This document shows, in pieces, positions 15,545 through 24,583 of a DNA stretch of 52,420 nucleotides (positions are counted from its first letter, which is position 1; every line of letters starts with the position of its first letter). The notes beneath the pieces are model-generated. The model was not told the DNA's origin, searched no databases, and worked only from the letters and a program-made list of their open reading frames with translations. The position numbers and the translations under genes were made by a program. Source of the stretch: Oceanospirillaceae bacterium ASP10-02a (lineage in GTDB: Bacteria > Pseudomonadota > Gammaproteobacteria > Pseudomonadales > Balneatricaceae); assembly GCA_905182035.1 (NCBI GenBank), contig CAJIZL010000026.1, forward strand, positions 1-52,420, read 5' to 3'.

Positions 15545-17773
15545 ATGAGTATTGATCTCAGCCAATTTCATGCAGTCTTCTTTGAGGAGAGCTTTGAAGG
15601 CCTCGAGTTAATGGAAGCATCGCTGCTCGAGTTGGATGTGGATAACCCGGACAGCGAACAAATTAATTCCATTTTTCGTGCTGCCCACTCCATAAAAGGC
15701 GGCAGCGGTACCTTTGGGTTTGTGCAAGTTACTGAATTTACTCATATATTAGAAACGTTACTGGATAAGATTCGTGATGGCGATCAGGCTCTTGATGCAG
15801 ATGGCATTGAGCTGTTTTTACAGTCGGTTGATTGTTTAAGGGAGCTGCTGGAGGCCTTGAAATCAAAACAAGAGCTGGACACGCAGCGTGCCGATGAATT
15901 AGCTGGAGTGTTTCAGGCGGTCTTAGATGGAGGCACTTATGCTGATAGTGCTAAAGTAGTGAAAATGGATACCAGTGTTGGTGAGCCAGTGGTTGCGGAA
16001 ACCATTGAAACTAATGACGATTCAGCCCTTGATGAACGAGAACCTGGTGCTAGTAGGCAACAAATTGGCTTTAAAATTTATTTTAAACCCGAACTAGACA
16101 TGCTTAAAGGCGGTAATGACCCGGTACGAATGTTGCGAGAGTTGGCGACGCTAGGAGAGATAAAAACCACGGCAGACGCCACTGAATTACCACCACTGCA
16201 AGTATTGGTGCCTGATAATTGTTATTTGTCCTGGACTATAGAACTGCTGACAACTTGTGCAATTGACGATGTCGAAGAAGTGTTCGAGTGGGTTGAGGAT
16301 GAATGTGAATTGTCCATCACACCTATACTGGAAGATTCAATAGCTGCCGTTTCTAGCCAGTCCCAAGATCAGCCTAACGACTCCAAAGTAAAAAATTCCG
16401 CCACCTCTGGGCAACGTTTAGTTATGCCCTCAGGTCCGTTACCTAGTTTGGATGACTTGCAACTACCTAGCCCCCCCGAGTCCACCGATCAGTCTCCCCC
16501 TCCTGTGACAGTGACTGACCAAGCTAAAACCCCAGTCAAAGCAAAGTCCACTAAAGTTGAAGCGAGCTCTATACGCGTGGGTATCGACAAAGTCGATAGC
16601 CTAATTAATCTAGTGGGTGAACTGGTAATTACCCAGTCCATGTTAGGCCAAATGGGTTCTGCAGGTGATGGTATAACTGACGAACATATTGTCAACTTAC
16701 GTGAAGGTTTGGTGCAACTTGAGCAAAATACTCGAGAACTGCAAGACAGTGTAATGCGTATTCGTATGTTGCCTATTAGTTTTACTTTCAACCGTTTGCC
16801 TCGTATGGTCAGGGACATTAGCATCCAGTTAGGCAAACAGGTTCAGTTAGAACTGAGTGGTGAAAATACAGAACTGGATAAAACAGTAATGGAAAAAATC
16901 AGTGATCCTATGGTTCATTTGATTCGTAATGCTTTAGATCATGGTATTGAGATGCCTGCACAACGCAGAGCCTCAGGCAAACCAGAAATGGGTACCATTG
17001 TATTAAATGCCTTTCATCAAGGCGGCAATATTGTTATCGAAATGACTGATGATGGTGGTGGTATTGATACGGAACGATTGTTGGCCAAGGCGCGTACAAA
17101 TGGTCTCGTAGGCGAGTCAGACCAATTAACTCAAGAACAAAAGTTAGAGCTTCTGTTTTCTCCAGGGCTTTCAACCGTGGAAAAAGTCAGCGATTTGTCA
17201 GGTCGTGGAGTGGGTATGGACGTTGTTCGACGCAACATTCAGGAACTTAACGGCTCTGTAGAAGTGTCAACAGAAATGGGAGTGGGTAGCACTTTCCGTA
17301 TTCGTTTGCCTTTGACTTTAGCTATTTTGGATGGGCAGTTAGTGACTGTTGCTGACCAAACTTATATTTTTCCACTCGTGTCTATTAGTGAATCTTTGCA
17401 AATTGATGGAAACAAGGTGAGCAATGTCGCCGGTGGCAGTGATGTATACAGCTTGCGTGAAGAGTATATTCCAATTCTTCATTTAGATCGGCTATTTGGT
17501 TTACGTCAAGAAATACGGACTCTGCAAGGTAGCCTCCTTGTTGTGGTTGAGTCTGAAGGGCAAAAAATTGGCGTTGTGGTTGATGAGTTGTTAGCGCAAC
17601 AACAAGTAGTGATTAAGAGTTTGGAAGATAATTACACACGCGTTCTGGGTGTTTCAGGCGCTACTATCTTGGGTGACGGTACTGTGGCAATGATCGTAGA
17701 TGCTGTAGGTTTGTCCAGTTTAGCGGGTAATGATATTGCCGCCGCAAAAAAAATGACTGACGCAGCAGCTTAG
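15545..17773 (+). CDS. cheA: Chemotaxis histidine kinase CheA
   Basis: A 742-residue CheA. The N-terminal Hpt domain has the phosphorylated His48 in RAAHSIKGG. Residues ~172-260 form a separate domain (KIYFKPELDMLKGGNDPVRM, later CYLSWTIELL) that sits where CheY-binding P2 is found in enterobacterial CheA. After a proline-rich linker, the dimerisation domain starts near 341. The ATPase shows LIRNALDHGIE (~459), DDGGG (~502) and SGRGVGMD (~552), and the CheW-like domain starts near 595. It phosphorylates CheY and CheB on receptor command. Next in line are cheW (10-bp gap), cheR, cheD and cheB. All catalytic motifs are intact. Confidence 0.96.
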   Translation: MSIDLSQFHAVFFEESFEGLELMEASLLELDVDNPDSEQINSIFRAAHSIKGGSGTFGFVQVTEFTHILETLLDKIRDGDQALDADGIELFLQSVDCLRELLEALKSKQELDTQRADELAGVFQAVLDGGTYADSAKVVKMDTSVGEPVVAETIETNDDSALDEREPGASRQQIGFKIYFKPELDMLKGGNDPVRMLRELATLGEIKTTADATELPPLQVLVPDNCYLSWTIELLTTCAIDDVEEVFEWVEDECELSITPILEDSIAAVSSQSQDQPNDSKVKNSATSGQRLVMPSGPLPSLDDLQLPSPPESTDQSPPPVTVTDQAKTPVKAKSTKVEASSIRVGIDKVDSLINLVGELVITQSMLGQMGSAGDGITDEHIVNLREGLVQLEQNTRELQDSVMRIRMLPISFTFNRLPRMVRDISIQLGKQVQLELSGENTELDKTVMEKISDPMVHLIRNALDHGIEMPAQRRASGKPEMGTIVLNAFHQGGNIVIEMTDDGGGIDTERLLAKARTNGLVGESDQLTQEQKLELLFSPGLSTVEKVSDLSGRGVGMDVVRRNIQELNGSVEVSTEMGVGSTFRIRLPLTLAILDGQLVTVADQTYIFPLVSISESLQIDGNKVSNVAGGSDVYSLREEYIPILHLDRLFGLRQEIRTLQGSLLVVVESEGQKIGVVVDELLAQQQVVIKSLEDNYTRVLGVSGATILGDGTVAMIVDAVGLSSLAGNDIAAAKKMTDAAA

Positions 17774-17783
17774 GAGAATATTA

Positions 17784-18314
17784 ATGGGCACTGCCAAGCA
17801 AGAAGATACAAAAAGTTTATTAAAGCATACGGCCTCTTTGGCAGATCATGCCAATGAACAAAATTTTGAAAATCAGCTGCAATATCTCACCTTTCTTATG
17901 CAAGATGAAGAGTATGGCGTAGACATACTTAACGTACAGGAAATTCGTGGTTGGGGTAATGTCTCTCCTATCCCCAATGCACCAGCTTATGTTAGTGGGG
18001 TAATTAACCTACGGGGGGCCATCGTGCCCGTTATAGACTTACGTATACTGTTTGAATTGTCAGACTCTAACTACGATGAAAACACCGTAGTAATTGTGCT
18101 TAAAGTCACTACTGAAAGGGTCAATCGTATTATGGGCATCGTAGTTGATTCGGTGTCAGACGTTTTTACTCTATCACCCACAGATAAACAACCACCTCCA
18201 AGTGTTAATCAAAGCGTTAGTCGTGAGTTTATCGAGGGATTGACTGAAGTTAAGGGGAAAATGGTTATTCTTTTAGATAGCGAACGATTATTGTACTTGG
18301 AAAATAACCTTTAG
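17784..18314 (+). CDS. cheW: CheW coupling protein
   Basis: A 176-residue CheW, the adaptor that joins receptor tips to CheA. A ~35-residue variable N-terminus precedes the double beta-barrel domain, which shows the conserved LTFLMQDEEYGVDILNVQEI, then PIPNAPAYVSGVINLRG, and a C-terminal VVDSVSDV. It lies 10 bp after cheA with AGGAGA as ribosome binding site, and so is in the same operon. In many related clusters a receptor gene follows cheW; here cheR follows directly. Confidence 0.95.
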   Translation: MGTAKQEDTKSLLKHTASLADHANEQNFENQLQYLTFLMQDEEYGVDILNVQEIRGWGNVSPIPNAPAYVSGVINLRGAIVPVIDLRILFELSDSNYDENTVVIVLKVTTERVNRIMGIVVDSVSDVFTLSPTDKQPPPSVNQSVSREFIEGLTEVKGKMVILLDSERLLYLENNL

Positions 18315-18352
18315 CCTGCTGCCATTGGCCACAATCAAGGAAGATGGTTATT

Positions 18353-19213
18353 GTGAATCAGCTTATTAAAGAAACATCCAAAATGGTCCCTAATGCCCGT
18401 CAATTTCAAATGTCAAAAAAGAACTTCACAACCATAAGTGAAGTGATTTATAAACACTCAGGTATCGTATTAAAAAATATTAAAGAAGACATGGTGTACA
18501 GCCGTATTTCTAGGCGTATTCGTAAAACTGGTTGTCATGGATTTGATGATTATTTAACCATGACCCTGCAACAAGAAAGTGCTGAATTTACACACTTTGT
18601 TAATGCTATTACGACCAACTTAACGTCCTTCTTTCGTGAGTCTCATCATTTTGACTTTATTAAAAACACTGCGATTGATGAGTGGAAGTCTGGTACAAAT
18701 AGGAAAAAACTAAGGATCTGGTCAGCGGGCTGTTCTACGGGTGAAGAAGCTTATTCGATTGCCATAACCCTTAGCAACCAAATACCCAGCCAGTGGGATA
18801 CAAAAATACTGGCGACGGACATAGATACTAATGTAGTGGCTCAAGGTAAAGCAGGGGTCTACGCCTGGGACCGTGTTAGTGGCCTTAGCTCGAAACTAGT
18901 TTCACAACATTTTGACAAACTAGCAACTGATGGGAAAAATGAAGTTCAGGTAAAAAAAAGTCTACGTCGCACGATTTTTTTTAAACCGCTTAATCTGTTG
19001 CAGAGTTGGCCTATGTCAGGACTGTTCGACATGATTTTTTGTCGCAATGTGGTCATTTATTTCGATAAGCCCACGCAAAAATTACTGTTTGACCGGTTTG
19101 CCGATATGTTAGTTCCAGGCGGTTATTTAGTGATCGGCCACTCTGAAAGCATGTATAAGCTGTCGGATCGTTTTACCTCTGTTGGCCACACCGTATACAG
19201 GAAAGTTAAATGA
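18353..19213 (+). CDS. cheR: CheR chemoreceptor methyltransferase
   Basis: CheR methylates glutamates on chemoreceptors with S-adenosylmethionine, for adaptation. The N-terminal helical domain carries SRISRRIRKTG; the methyltransferase core has IWSAGCSTGEEAYSIAI (SAM site), ILATDID and MIFCRNVVIYFD. I prefer GTG 18353 because AAGGAAG (18337-18343) directly abuts the in-frame ATG at 18344, too close to act for it, but lies 9 bases before the GTG. Another ATG, at 18383, is also possible. The stop overlaps the cheD start by four bases. Confidence 0.93.
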   Translation: MNQLIKETSKMVPNARQFQMSKKNFTTISEVIYKHSGIVLKNIKEDMVYSRISRRIRKTGCHGFDDYLTMTLQQESAEFTHFVNAITTNLTSFFRESHHFDFIKNTAIDEWKSGTNRKKLRIWSAGCSTGEEAYSIAITLSNQIPSQWDTKILATDIDTNVVAQGKAGVYAWDRVSGLSSKLVSQHFDKLATDGKNEVQVKKSLRRTIFFKPLNLLQSWPMSGLFDMIFCRNVVIYFDKPTQKLLFDRFADMLVPGGYLVIGHSESMYKLSDRFTSVGHTVYRKVK

Positions 19214-19848
19214 CAGGGCCAGCCCAGCCCCGCGATCTGCCGTTGGCCCTAAAAGGCTTTGAAGGTATTACGCGATACTGGGATAACGCCATGGCGATTT
19301 CATCAGCGAAGTTGATGCCTGGTGAAGTTTACGTTTCTGGAAAAGATGAAATGATCACGACCGTGTTGGGATCATGTGTTTCGGCCTGTATACGTAACCC
19401 CAAAACTAATGTCGGCGGTATGAACCATTTTATGCTGCCGCAAATTGGGGCTGGTGTGTCGATGTTGGACTTGGGTGGAACCGCAGCCCGGTATGGTAAC
19501 TGGGCGATGGAAGTACTGATTAATGAAATCCTAAAGTACGGTGGTAATAAAAGGGATTTGGAAGTAAAGTTATTTGGTGGCGGTAAAGTGCTAGATAGAA
19601 TGACCATAGATATTGGCAAGCGCAATATTGATTTTGTATTTAATTTTTTACACCAAGAGGGCATTGCGGTAGCTGCTCATGACGTAGGCGATCGATTTCC
19701 TCGAAAGTTGCTCTACTTTCCTCACACAGGTAAGGTAAAAGTGCGCAAACTACACAGCACTAACCAAGCAACAGTTGTGCGTCGTGAAGCTACGTATTTA
19801 CAAGATATTAAGAAGGTGCCTCGTGATGGTGACATTATCCTTTTTTAG
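19210..19848 (+). CDS. cheD: CheD receptor glutamine deamidase
   Basis: CheD converts receptor glutamines to glutamates and so sets the methylation sites. At 212 residues it is at the long end of the family, with a ~35-residue N-terminal extension. The catalytic Cys56 lies in LGSCVSACI, His73 in GGMNHFMLP and Thr50 just before, with the same spacing as in the structurally known Thermotoga enzyme. It overlaps cheR by ATGA, so the two are translated together, and precedes cheB by 18 bp. All three adaptation enzymes are thus encoded side by side. Confidence 0.95.
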   Translation: MTGPAQPRDLPLALKGFEGITRYWDNAMAISSAKLMPGEVYVSGKDEMITTVLGSCVSACIRNPKTNVGGMNHFMLPQIGAGVSMLDLGGTAARYGNWAMEVLINEILKYGGNKRDLEVKLFGGGKVLDRMTIDIGKRNIDFVFNFLHQEGIAVAAHDVGDRFPRKLLYFPHTGKVKVRKLHSTNQATVVRREATYLQDIKKVPRDGDIILF

Positions 19849-19866
19849 CAGTTGGAGAGTTAACTC

Positions 19867-20949
19867 TTGAAGTTGATATCAGTATTAGTTATTGATGACT
19901 CGGCACTAATGCGAAAGTTACTGACGGACATAATAAATGGCGATCTACGAATGGAAGTGGTTGGCACAGCCGAAGATCCTTATGAGGCGCGTGACCAAAT
20001 AAAGCGACTCAACCCAGATGTGTTAACGCTCGATATTGAGATGCCAAAAATGAATGGCATTACTTTTTTACGCAATTTGATGCGTTTGCGCCCGATGCCC
20101 GTGGTAATGGTCTCCACCCTTACCGAAAAAGGTGCTACGGCCACACTCAAATCATTAGAATTGGGTGCGTTCGATTATGTAGCTAAATCTACCCTACAAG
20201 AAGACTGGGGTATCGATAAGTTTTCTATGCTAGTGATAGAAAAAGTGCAAATGGCTTCATTGGCTAATGTTAATGCATTGGCTCAAAGTAGTTTGCTTGT
20301 TGGAGCAGATGACGATAGTAAGCAACTAAAAAAGCCAGTTAATCCAGGTGTCGTCAAAGCAGGTAGTATTATTGCGATAGGTTCTTCTACAGGTGGAACT
20401 GAAGCACTAAACCAAATATTGTCTGTTATGCCAGCTGATTCACCTCCTGTTGTTATAGCTCAGCATATTCCACCAACCTTTAGTACCTCTTTGGCACGAC
20501 GCCTAAACGAAGTGTCTGCAATGACGGTAATGGAAGCCATAGATGGCAGCGAAATATTGCCCGGACATGCTTATTTGGCACCGGGAAATTTTCATTTGAC
20601 CGTTCGCCGTCGGGGCCGTGGTTATATTTGTAGAATTTTGCATACGGGAAAAGTTAACAGGCATAGGCCGTCGGTGGATGTATTGTTTGATTCTGTAGTT
20701 AAGGAAGTCGGTAGCCTTGCGATAGGTGTTATCTTGACTGGCATGGGCGCCGACGGTGCTAAAGGTTTATTACGGATGCGTGAGGCTGGTTGCCAAACTG
20801 TGGGTCAGGACGAAGCTTCTAGCGTGGTTTTTGGCATGCCTAGGGCAGCTAAGCAAATGGGTGCAGTTGAATTTGAACTGCCTTTGTCAAAAATTTCTCA
20901 AAAAATACTGGATTTGTGTAGTTTACCAAAGCCACGTACTGGATTTTAA
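19867..20949 (+). CDS. cheB: CheB receptor methylesterase / glutaminase response regulator
   Basis: CheB removes methyl groups from chemoreceptors when phosphorylated by CheA. The receiver has Asp10-Asp11 and phosphoacceptor Asp56 (TLDIEMPKMNG). The methylesterase domain has Ser174 in IGSSTGGTEA, His200 in AQHIPP and Asp296 in TGMGADG, the same spacing as the E. coli catalytic triad. The start is a TTG with GGAGAG eight bases upstream; no ATG is available before the receiver. Its stop shares one base with the ATG of the parA-like gene. Confidence 0.96.
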   Translation: MKLISVLVIDDSALMRKLLTDIINGDLRMEVVGTAEDPYEARDQIKRLNPDVLTLDIEMPKMNGITFLRNLMRLRPMPVVMVSTLTEKGATATLKSLELGAFDYVAKSTLQEDWGIDKFSMLVIEKVQMASLANVNALAQSSLLVGADDDSKQLKKPVNPGVVKAGSIIAIGSSTGGTEALNQILSVMPADSPPVVIAQHIPPTFSTSLARRLNEVSAMTVMEAIDGSEILPGHAYLAPGNFHLTVRRRGRGYICRILHTGKVNRHRPSVDVLFDSVVKEVGSLAIGVILTGMGADGAKGLLRMREAGCQTVGQDEASSVVFGMPRAAKQMGAVEFELPLSKISQKILDLCSLPKPRTGF

Positions 20950-21743
20950 TGACTATGCAAGTATGGGCCGTAGCTAACCAAAAGGGTGGGGTAGGAAAAA
21001 CTACTACTGTCGTTACTTTAGCTGGGCTTCTAGCCCAGCAAGGCCATCAGGTTTTGGTGGTCGATCTGGACCCTCATGGTTCCCTTACTAGTTATTTTGG
21101 GTTAGATCCAGATACCATAAATAACTCTGTTTACGATTTGTTTGTTAACCCACAGCAAGAAGTTGCCGCGCTCTTTATTACTACTAACCTGCATAATCTC
21201 ACCCTGCTTCCCGCCAGTAGCCGCATGGCTGCCCTTGAACGCCAAGCGGGGCAGTTGGGAGGTATGGGTCTAATAATTCAGCAAGCCTTGGTTCAAGTAA
21301 AATCCACCTTTGATTATGTGCTTATTGATAGTCCACCAATTTTGGGTGTGGCTATGATTAATGCGCTAGCAGCATGTGAACTATTGTTGATGCCGGTTCA
21401 AACTGAGTTTCTTGCTATTAAGGGCTTGATGCGGATGTCTAAAAGTTTAGATTTAGTATTAAAGACACGCCACCAACAATTGCAAGCGCTAGTGCTGCCA
21501 ACCATGTACGATCGTCGCACTAAATCATCAATCCAGAGTTTACGTATCATTCGGGCAGAATTTGGTGAGCGAGTCTCCCATGCACTCATTCCCATTGATA
21601 CACAATTCCGTAATGCCAGTTCGGCTGGCAAGGTGCCCAGCGAGTATAACCATTTAGCCCGTGGTGTTCAGGCCTATGATTTATTACTTACGCAGTTGCA
21701 GCGAAAGCGACAGCAAATACCCCAATGGTCGCGAGAGAATTAA
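20949..21743 (+). CDS. ParA/Soj-type ATPase of the chemotaxis cluster (ParC-like)
   Basis: A 264-residue ParA/MinD-superfamily ATPase with the deviant Walker A motif QKGGVGKTTT near residues 10-19, VVDLDPHGSLTSYF as Walker A', and LIDSPPILG as Walker B. In Pseudomonas and Vibrio a ParA-like protein encoded in the che cluster (ParC in Vibrio) places chemosensory arrays at the cell pole and helps partition them at division; this position, right after cheB and before a CheW-like gene, argues for that role rather than plasmid or chromosome partition. No parB is nearby. A second ATG at 20955 is possible. Confidence 0.9.
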   Translation: MTMQVWAVANQKGGVGKTTTVVTLAGLLAQQGHQVLVVDLDPHGSLTSYFGLDPDTINNSVYDLFVNPQQEVAALFITTNLHNLTLLPASSRMAALERQAGQLGGMGLIIQQALVQVKSTFDYVLIDSPPILGVAMINALAACELLLMPVQTEFLAIKGLMRMSKSLDLVLKTRHQQLQALVLPTMYDRRTKSSIQSLRIIRAEFGERVSHALIPIDTQFRNASSAGKVPSEYNHLARGVQAYDLLLTQLQRKRQQIPQWSREN

Positions 21744-22198
21744 TGGTAAAGGAAAATGATTCTGTTCTCATGGACTACTTGTCTGGGCTATTAATGCCCT
21801 CAGATGCTACCCATGATGATGAGTGTAATAGTGATGAAGGGTTAATCCCCTCACTCGAACCCCAGGCCTGTTTACAGGTTAAGGTGGGTGAGCAAGACCT
21901 GTTGCTGCCATTGGCAGACTTATCGGGTATGCAGGCCATATGCGGCCCTTTAATTGCAATGGGTGGTGCCCATTGGCAAGGCGAAAAACATAGCGACCAA
22001 GTGTTATTGGATTTGAGAGCATTCCTAACCGTTTCGGCAGTGCCATATGACCTAAGCAGTTGGCGGGGCCACAGTCTTAAACTCAAACAAACCCAGCAAT
22101 CTGTGTTGGTAGATCTTATTGTTGGCCCAGTACATTCGACGGGAAATGAGGAATGGCAGAATTACAATGGTGTGCGTTATACGTTGGTCATTGTGTAG
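21743..22198 (+). CDS. Divergent CheW-like protein (ParP-like)
   Basis: A 151-residue protein with an acidic N-terminal ~50 residues followed by a weak CheW-like domain: CLQVKVGEQDLLLPLADLSG, a short middle, then a final VDLIVGP segment and a strand at the C-terminus. The gene order parA, CheW-like matches ParC-ParP, in which ParP links the ATPase to CheA and receptors. I chose ATG 21743, which overlaps the parA stop by one base; an earlier in-frame ATG at 21725 would overlap by 19 bases. It is the last chemotaxis gene, 71 bp before ccmA. Confidence 0.72.
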   Translation: MVKENDSVLMDYLSGLLMPSDATHDDECNSDEGLIPSLEPQACLQVKVGEQDLLLPLADLSGMQAICGPLIAMGGAHWQGEKHSDQVLLDLRAFLTVSAVPYDLSSWRGHSLKLKQTQQSVLVDLIVGPVHSTGNEEWQNYNGVRYTLVIV

Positions 22199-22208
22199 CT
22201 TAACTTTA

Positions 22209-22237
22209 TTCGCATTTTCCTCTCAAACAGATATAAT
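22209..22237 (+). promoter_or_regulatory. Candidate sigma-70 promoter of the ccm operon
   Basis: A -35-like TTCGCA at 22209-22214 (4 of 6 consensus bases), a 17-bp spacer and a perfect -10 TATAAT at 22232-22237 lie in the gap between the chemotaxis cluster and ccmA, 32 bp before the ccmA start. Spacing and position fit a housekeeping promoter that drives the ccm genes separately from the che genes. Confidence 0.6.
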
Positions 22238-22269
22238 AACTCTCCCTAATATAAATGAGTTAGCGATTA

Positions 22270-22893
22270 GTGTCCTTTCCGTCTTCTGCCATATTCCATC
22301 TTTTGTGTACCGACGATTTAGCTTGTGAAAGGGATTTAAGAGTTTTGTATAGCGGCCTTAATTTCACTGTTAAGGCCGGAGAATTGTGGCATATTAAAGG
22401 TCGCAATGGTGCAGGAAAAACCACCTTATTACGCCAGCTTGCAGGCTTGCATCCAGTGGATACAGGTAAGGTGCTATACCCTAGGCATGCGACCAAGGTG
22501 ATTTACATTGGCCACAAATTGGGTCTCAAAGAACAGCTCACAGCTGATGAAAATTTATCTTGGTTAGCAGGGTTAGATGGGTCGTCAACACAGCAGCAAC
22601 GATATGCTGCCCTAGAAAAAGTAGGACTAAGGGGTTACGAAGAGAATACCGTTGCGCAACTATCGGCGGGTCAGAAACGTAGAGTGGCTTTAGCTCGGTT
22701 GCACCTTTGTAAAGGCAATATATGGTTGCTGGACGAACCTTTTACATCAATTGATCAACAAGGCATAGTTGACGAGCAGGATTGGTTAAACCAACATACC
22801 CTTGCAGGTGGTGCAGTATTGATGACCAGTCATCAAGAAATAAGCTTGCCGCAAGTTAAGATTTTAGACTTGAGTCAATATGCTCCGTTATAA
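22270..22893 (+). CDS. ccmA: Heme exporter ATP-binding protein CcmA
   Basis: The ATPase of the CcmABCD complex, which releases heme-loaded CcmE for cytochrome c maturation. The 207-residue protein has Walker A GRNGAGKTTLL, signature LSAGQKRRVALARL and Walker B WLLDEPFTSID. The start is GTG at 22270. A 35-bp gap separates it from ccmB. It opens a nine-gene operon in standard order. Confidence 0.96.
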   Translation: MSFPSSAIFHLLCTDDLACERDLRVLYSGLNFTVKAGELWHIKGRNGAGKTTLLRQLAGLHPVDTGKVLYPRHATKVIYIGHKLGLKEQLTADENLSWLAGLDGSSTQQQRYAALEKVGLRGYEENTVAQLSAGQKRRVALARLHLCKGNIWLLDEPFTSIDQQGIVDEQDWLNQHTLAGGAVLMTSHQEISLPQVKILDLSQYAPL

Positions 22894-22928
22894 TCCAAAT
22901 GTCCCTACAGCGAAGATAGGCCTTTAAC

Positions 22929-23588
22929 ATGATCAAATTTATGTTGGCAATCGTGCGTCGTGACATATTACTGGTTGCTAGACAGCCTGCAGAAATGATT
23001 AACCCACTGGTGTTTTTTGTGTTGGTGGTAGCGCTGTTTCCTTTAGGTGTTAGCCCCGAAGCTTCACTCTTATCTGAAGTCGCAGCTGGCGTGATTTGGG
23101 TGGCGGCAATGTTAGCGACATTATTATCTTTGGAATTGTTATTTAAGCTGGATCATGACGATGGTAGCTTGGAACAGTTGTTGTTAGCCCCATATCCTAG
23201 TTGGACCTTGGTTCTTGCCAAGGTGTTTGTACATTGGTTGGTGAGCGGGTTACCTTTAATATTAATATCACCCTTAATTGCAACTATGTTGTTTTTACCA
23301 ACCCATGCTGTACCTGCTTTGATGTTAAGCCTACTTTTAGGCACCCCAACCCTTAGTTTGTTAGGCGCTATAGGTGCTGCATTAGTTACTGGAGTGAGGG
23401 GCGGTGGTATGTTGCTCACGTTGCTTATTTTACCTTTGTATGTGCCAGTGATTATTTTTGGCTCTTCTAGTGTAGCTGCTGCGGCACAGGGCATGGCAGT
23501 AGATGGATACATCGCCTTATTAGCCGCTATGTTTGTATTTGCGTTAATGATAACGCCTTGGGCAGCAGGCTCGGCTTTAAAGCTATAA
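22929..23588 (+). CDS. ccmB: Heme exporter membrane protein CcmB
   Basis: A 219-residue integral membrane protein with six predicted spans, the family's usual size. It begins with VRRDILLVARQPAEMINPLVFF, typical of CcmB, and contains the loop FKLDHDDGSLEQLLLAPYP. It pairs with CcmA as an ABC-type unit needed to free holo-CcmE from CcmC. Confidence 0.95.
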   Translation: MIKFMLAIVRRDILLVARQPAEMINPLVFFVLVVALFPLGVSPEASLLSEVAAGVIWVAAMLATLLSLELLFKLDHDDGSLEQLLLAPYPSWTLVLAKVFVHWLVSGLPLILISPLIATMLFLPTHAVPALMLSLLLGTPTLSLLGAIGAALVTGVRGGGMLLTLLILPLYVPVIIFGSSSVAAAAQGMAVDGYIALLAAMFVFALMITPWAAGSALKL

Positions 23589-23628
23589 AATAAAGCAATG
23601 AAAAAATATATTTAAAGAGATGGTATTT

Positions 23629-24393
23629 ATGACTCAGTCTATATGGCGCATGCCCCGTTGGTTCCATCAGATGGGTTCACCTAAGTGGTTTTATGACTTT
23701 GGGGGTATCTTGCAGCCATGGTTTGCAGTTGTGGCGTTTGTGCTGCTGACGTGGGGTGTGGTGTGGGGTTTGGCCTATGCACCAGCAGATTATCAGCAAG
23801 GTAACAGTTTTCGTATTATGTATGTGCATGTGCCAGCGGCTATTTTGTCACAGTCTATATTTTTAGGCATGGCTGTTGCTGGTGCAATCGGCCTTATTTG
23901 GAAGATGAAACTAGCCTTTATGGTTGCCCGCAGTTGTATAGCTATTGGTGCAACTTTCACCATAATTGCCTTATTAACGGGTGCGATTTGGGGTAAACCA
24001 ACCTGGGGAGCGTATTGGGTTTGGGACGCACGTCTAACCTCTACCTTAGTGCTACTTTTTTTGTACGCCGGGGTAATGGCGTTAAATCAAGCCATAAGCG
24101 AGCGTCAAGTTGCTGGCAAAGCCACGGCCATATTGGCCATTGTGGGTACCATCAATATCCCTATAATCAAATATTCTGTGGAATGGTGGAACACTCTGCA
24201 TCAAAGCTCTAGTTTTACTTTAACCTCAAAGCCAAGTATGCCTGCCGATATGTATTTGCCCTTATTGTTAACTGTGTTAGGTAGTTACTGTCTGTTCGCG
24301 TTAGTAGTTTTGATGCGCACTCGGACGCAAATATTACAAACTCAAAGTGGTACAAGTTGGCTGGCTCAACACCGAGATATCACTGGAGCATAA
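23629..24393 (+). CDS. ccmC: Heme handling protein CcmC
   Basis: CcmC loads heme onto CcmE in the periplasm. The protein has six predicted spans and the tryptophan-rich WWD-type motif (WGAYWVWDARLTS) that holds heme, flanked by conserved histidines in MYVHVP and near EWWNTLHQ. I start at ATG 23629, nine bases after a TAAAGAG; the earlier in-frame ATG at 23620 is nearly on top of that site. Length is then 254 residues. Confidence 0.95.
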   Translation: MTQSIWRMPRWFHQMGSPKWFYDFGGILQPWFAVVAFVLLTWGVVWGLAYAPADYQQGNSFRIMYVHVPAAILSQSIFLGMAVAGAIGLIWKMKLAFMVARSCIAIGATFTIIALLTGAIWGKPTWGAYWVWDARLTSTLVLLFLYAGVMALNQAISERQVAGKATAILAIVGTINIPIIKYSVEWWNTLHQSSSFTLTSKPSMPADMYLPLLLTVLGSYCLFALVVLMRTRTQILQTQSGTSWLAQHRDITGA

Positions 24394-24395
24394 TT

Positions 24396-24566
24396 ATGTA
24401 TTTTGAATCTTTAGATGCGTTATTGAACATGGCAGGGCATGGGCCTTACGTTTGGTCTTGTTATGGGCTATTTGTTGCCCTATTAGGCATAAACATATGG
24501 CATGCGCGAAGCCAAAATTTGAAGGCGCTGAAACAAGCTAAAGCCCTCGTCCGACGTAACCAGTAA
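24396..24566 (+). CDS. ccmD: Heme exporter small subunit CcmD
   Basis: A 56-residue single-span protein. [20 protein letters not shown] followed by a membrane helix and a basic tail with QAKALVRR is the CcmD pattern. It stabilises the CcmABC-CcmE complex. An upstream in-frame ATG inside ccmC would add 13 unrelated residues; the ATG used here lies 2 bp after the ccmC stop. Confidence 0.92.
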   Translation: MYFESLDALLNMAGHGPYVWSCYGLFVALLGINIWHARSQNLKALKQAKALVRRNQ

Positions 24567-24583
24567 TTGAAAGGCAAACAACC

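Noticed and set aside
20949..21743. ParA-like gene as part of a plasmid or chromosome partition system
   Set aside because: No parB or parS-like sites nearby; it is fused by overlap to cheB and a CheW-like gene, so a chemotaxis role fits better.
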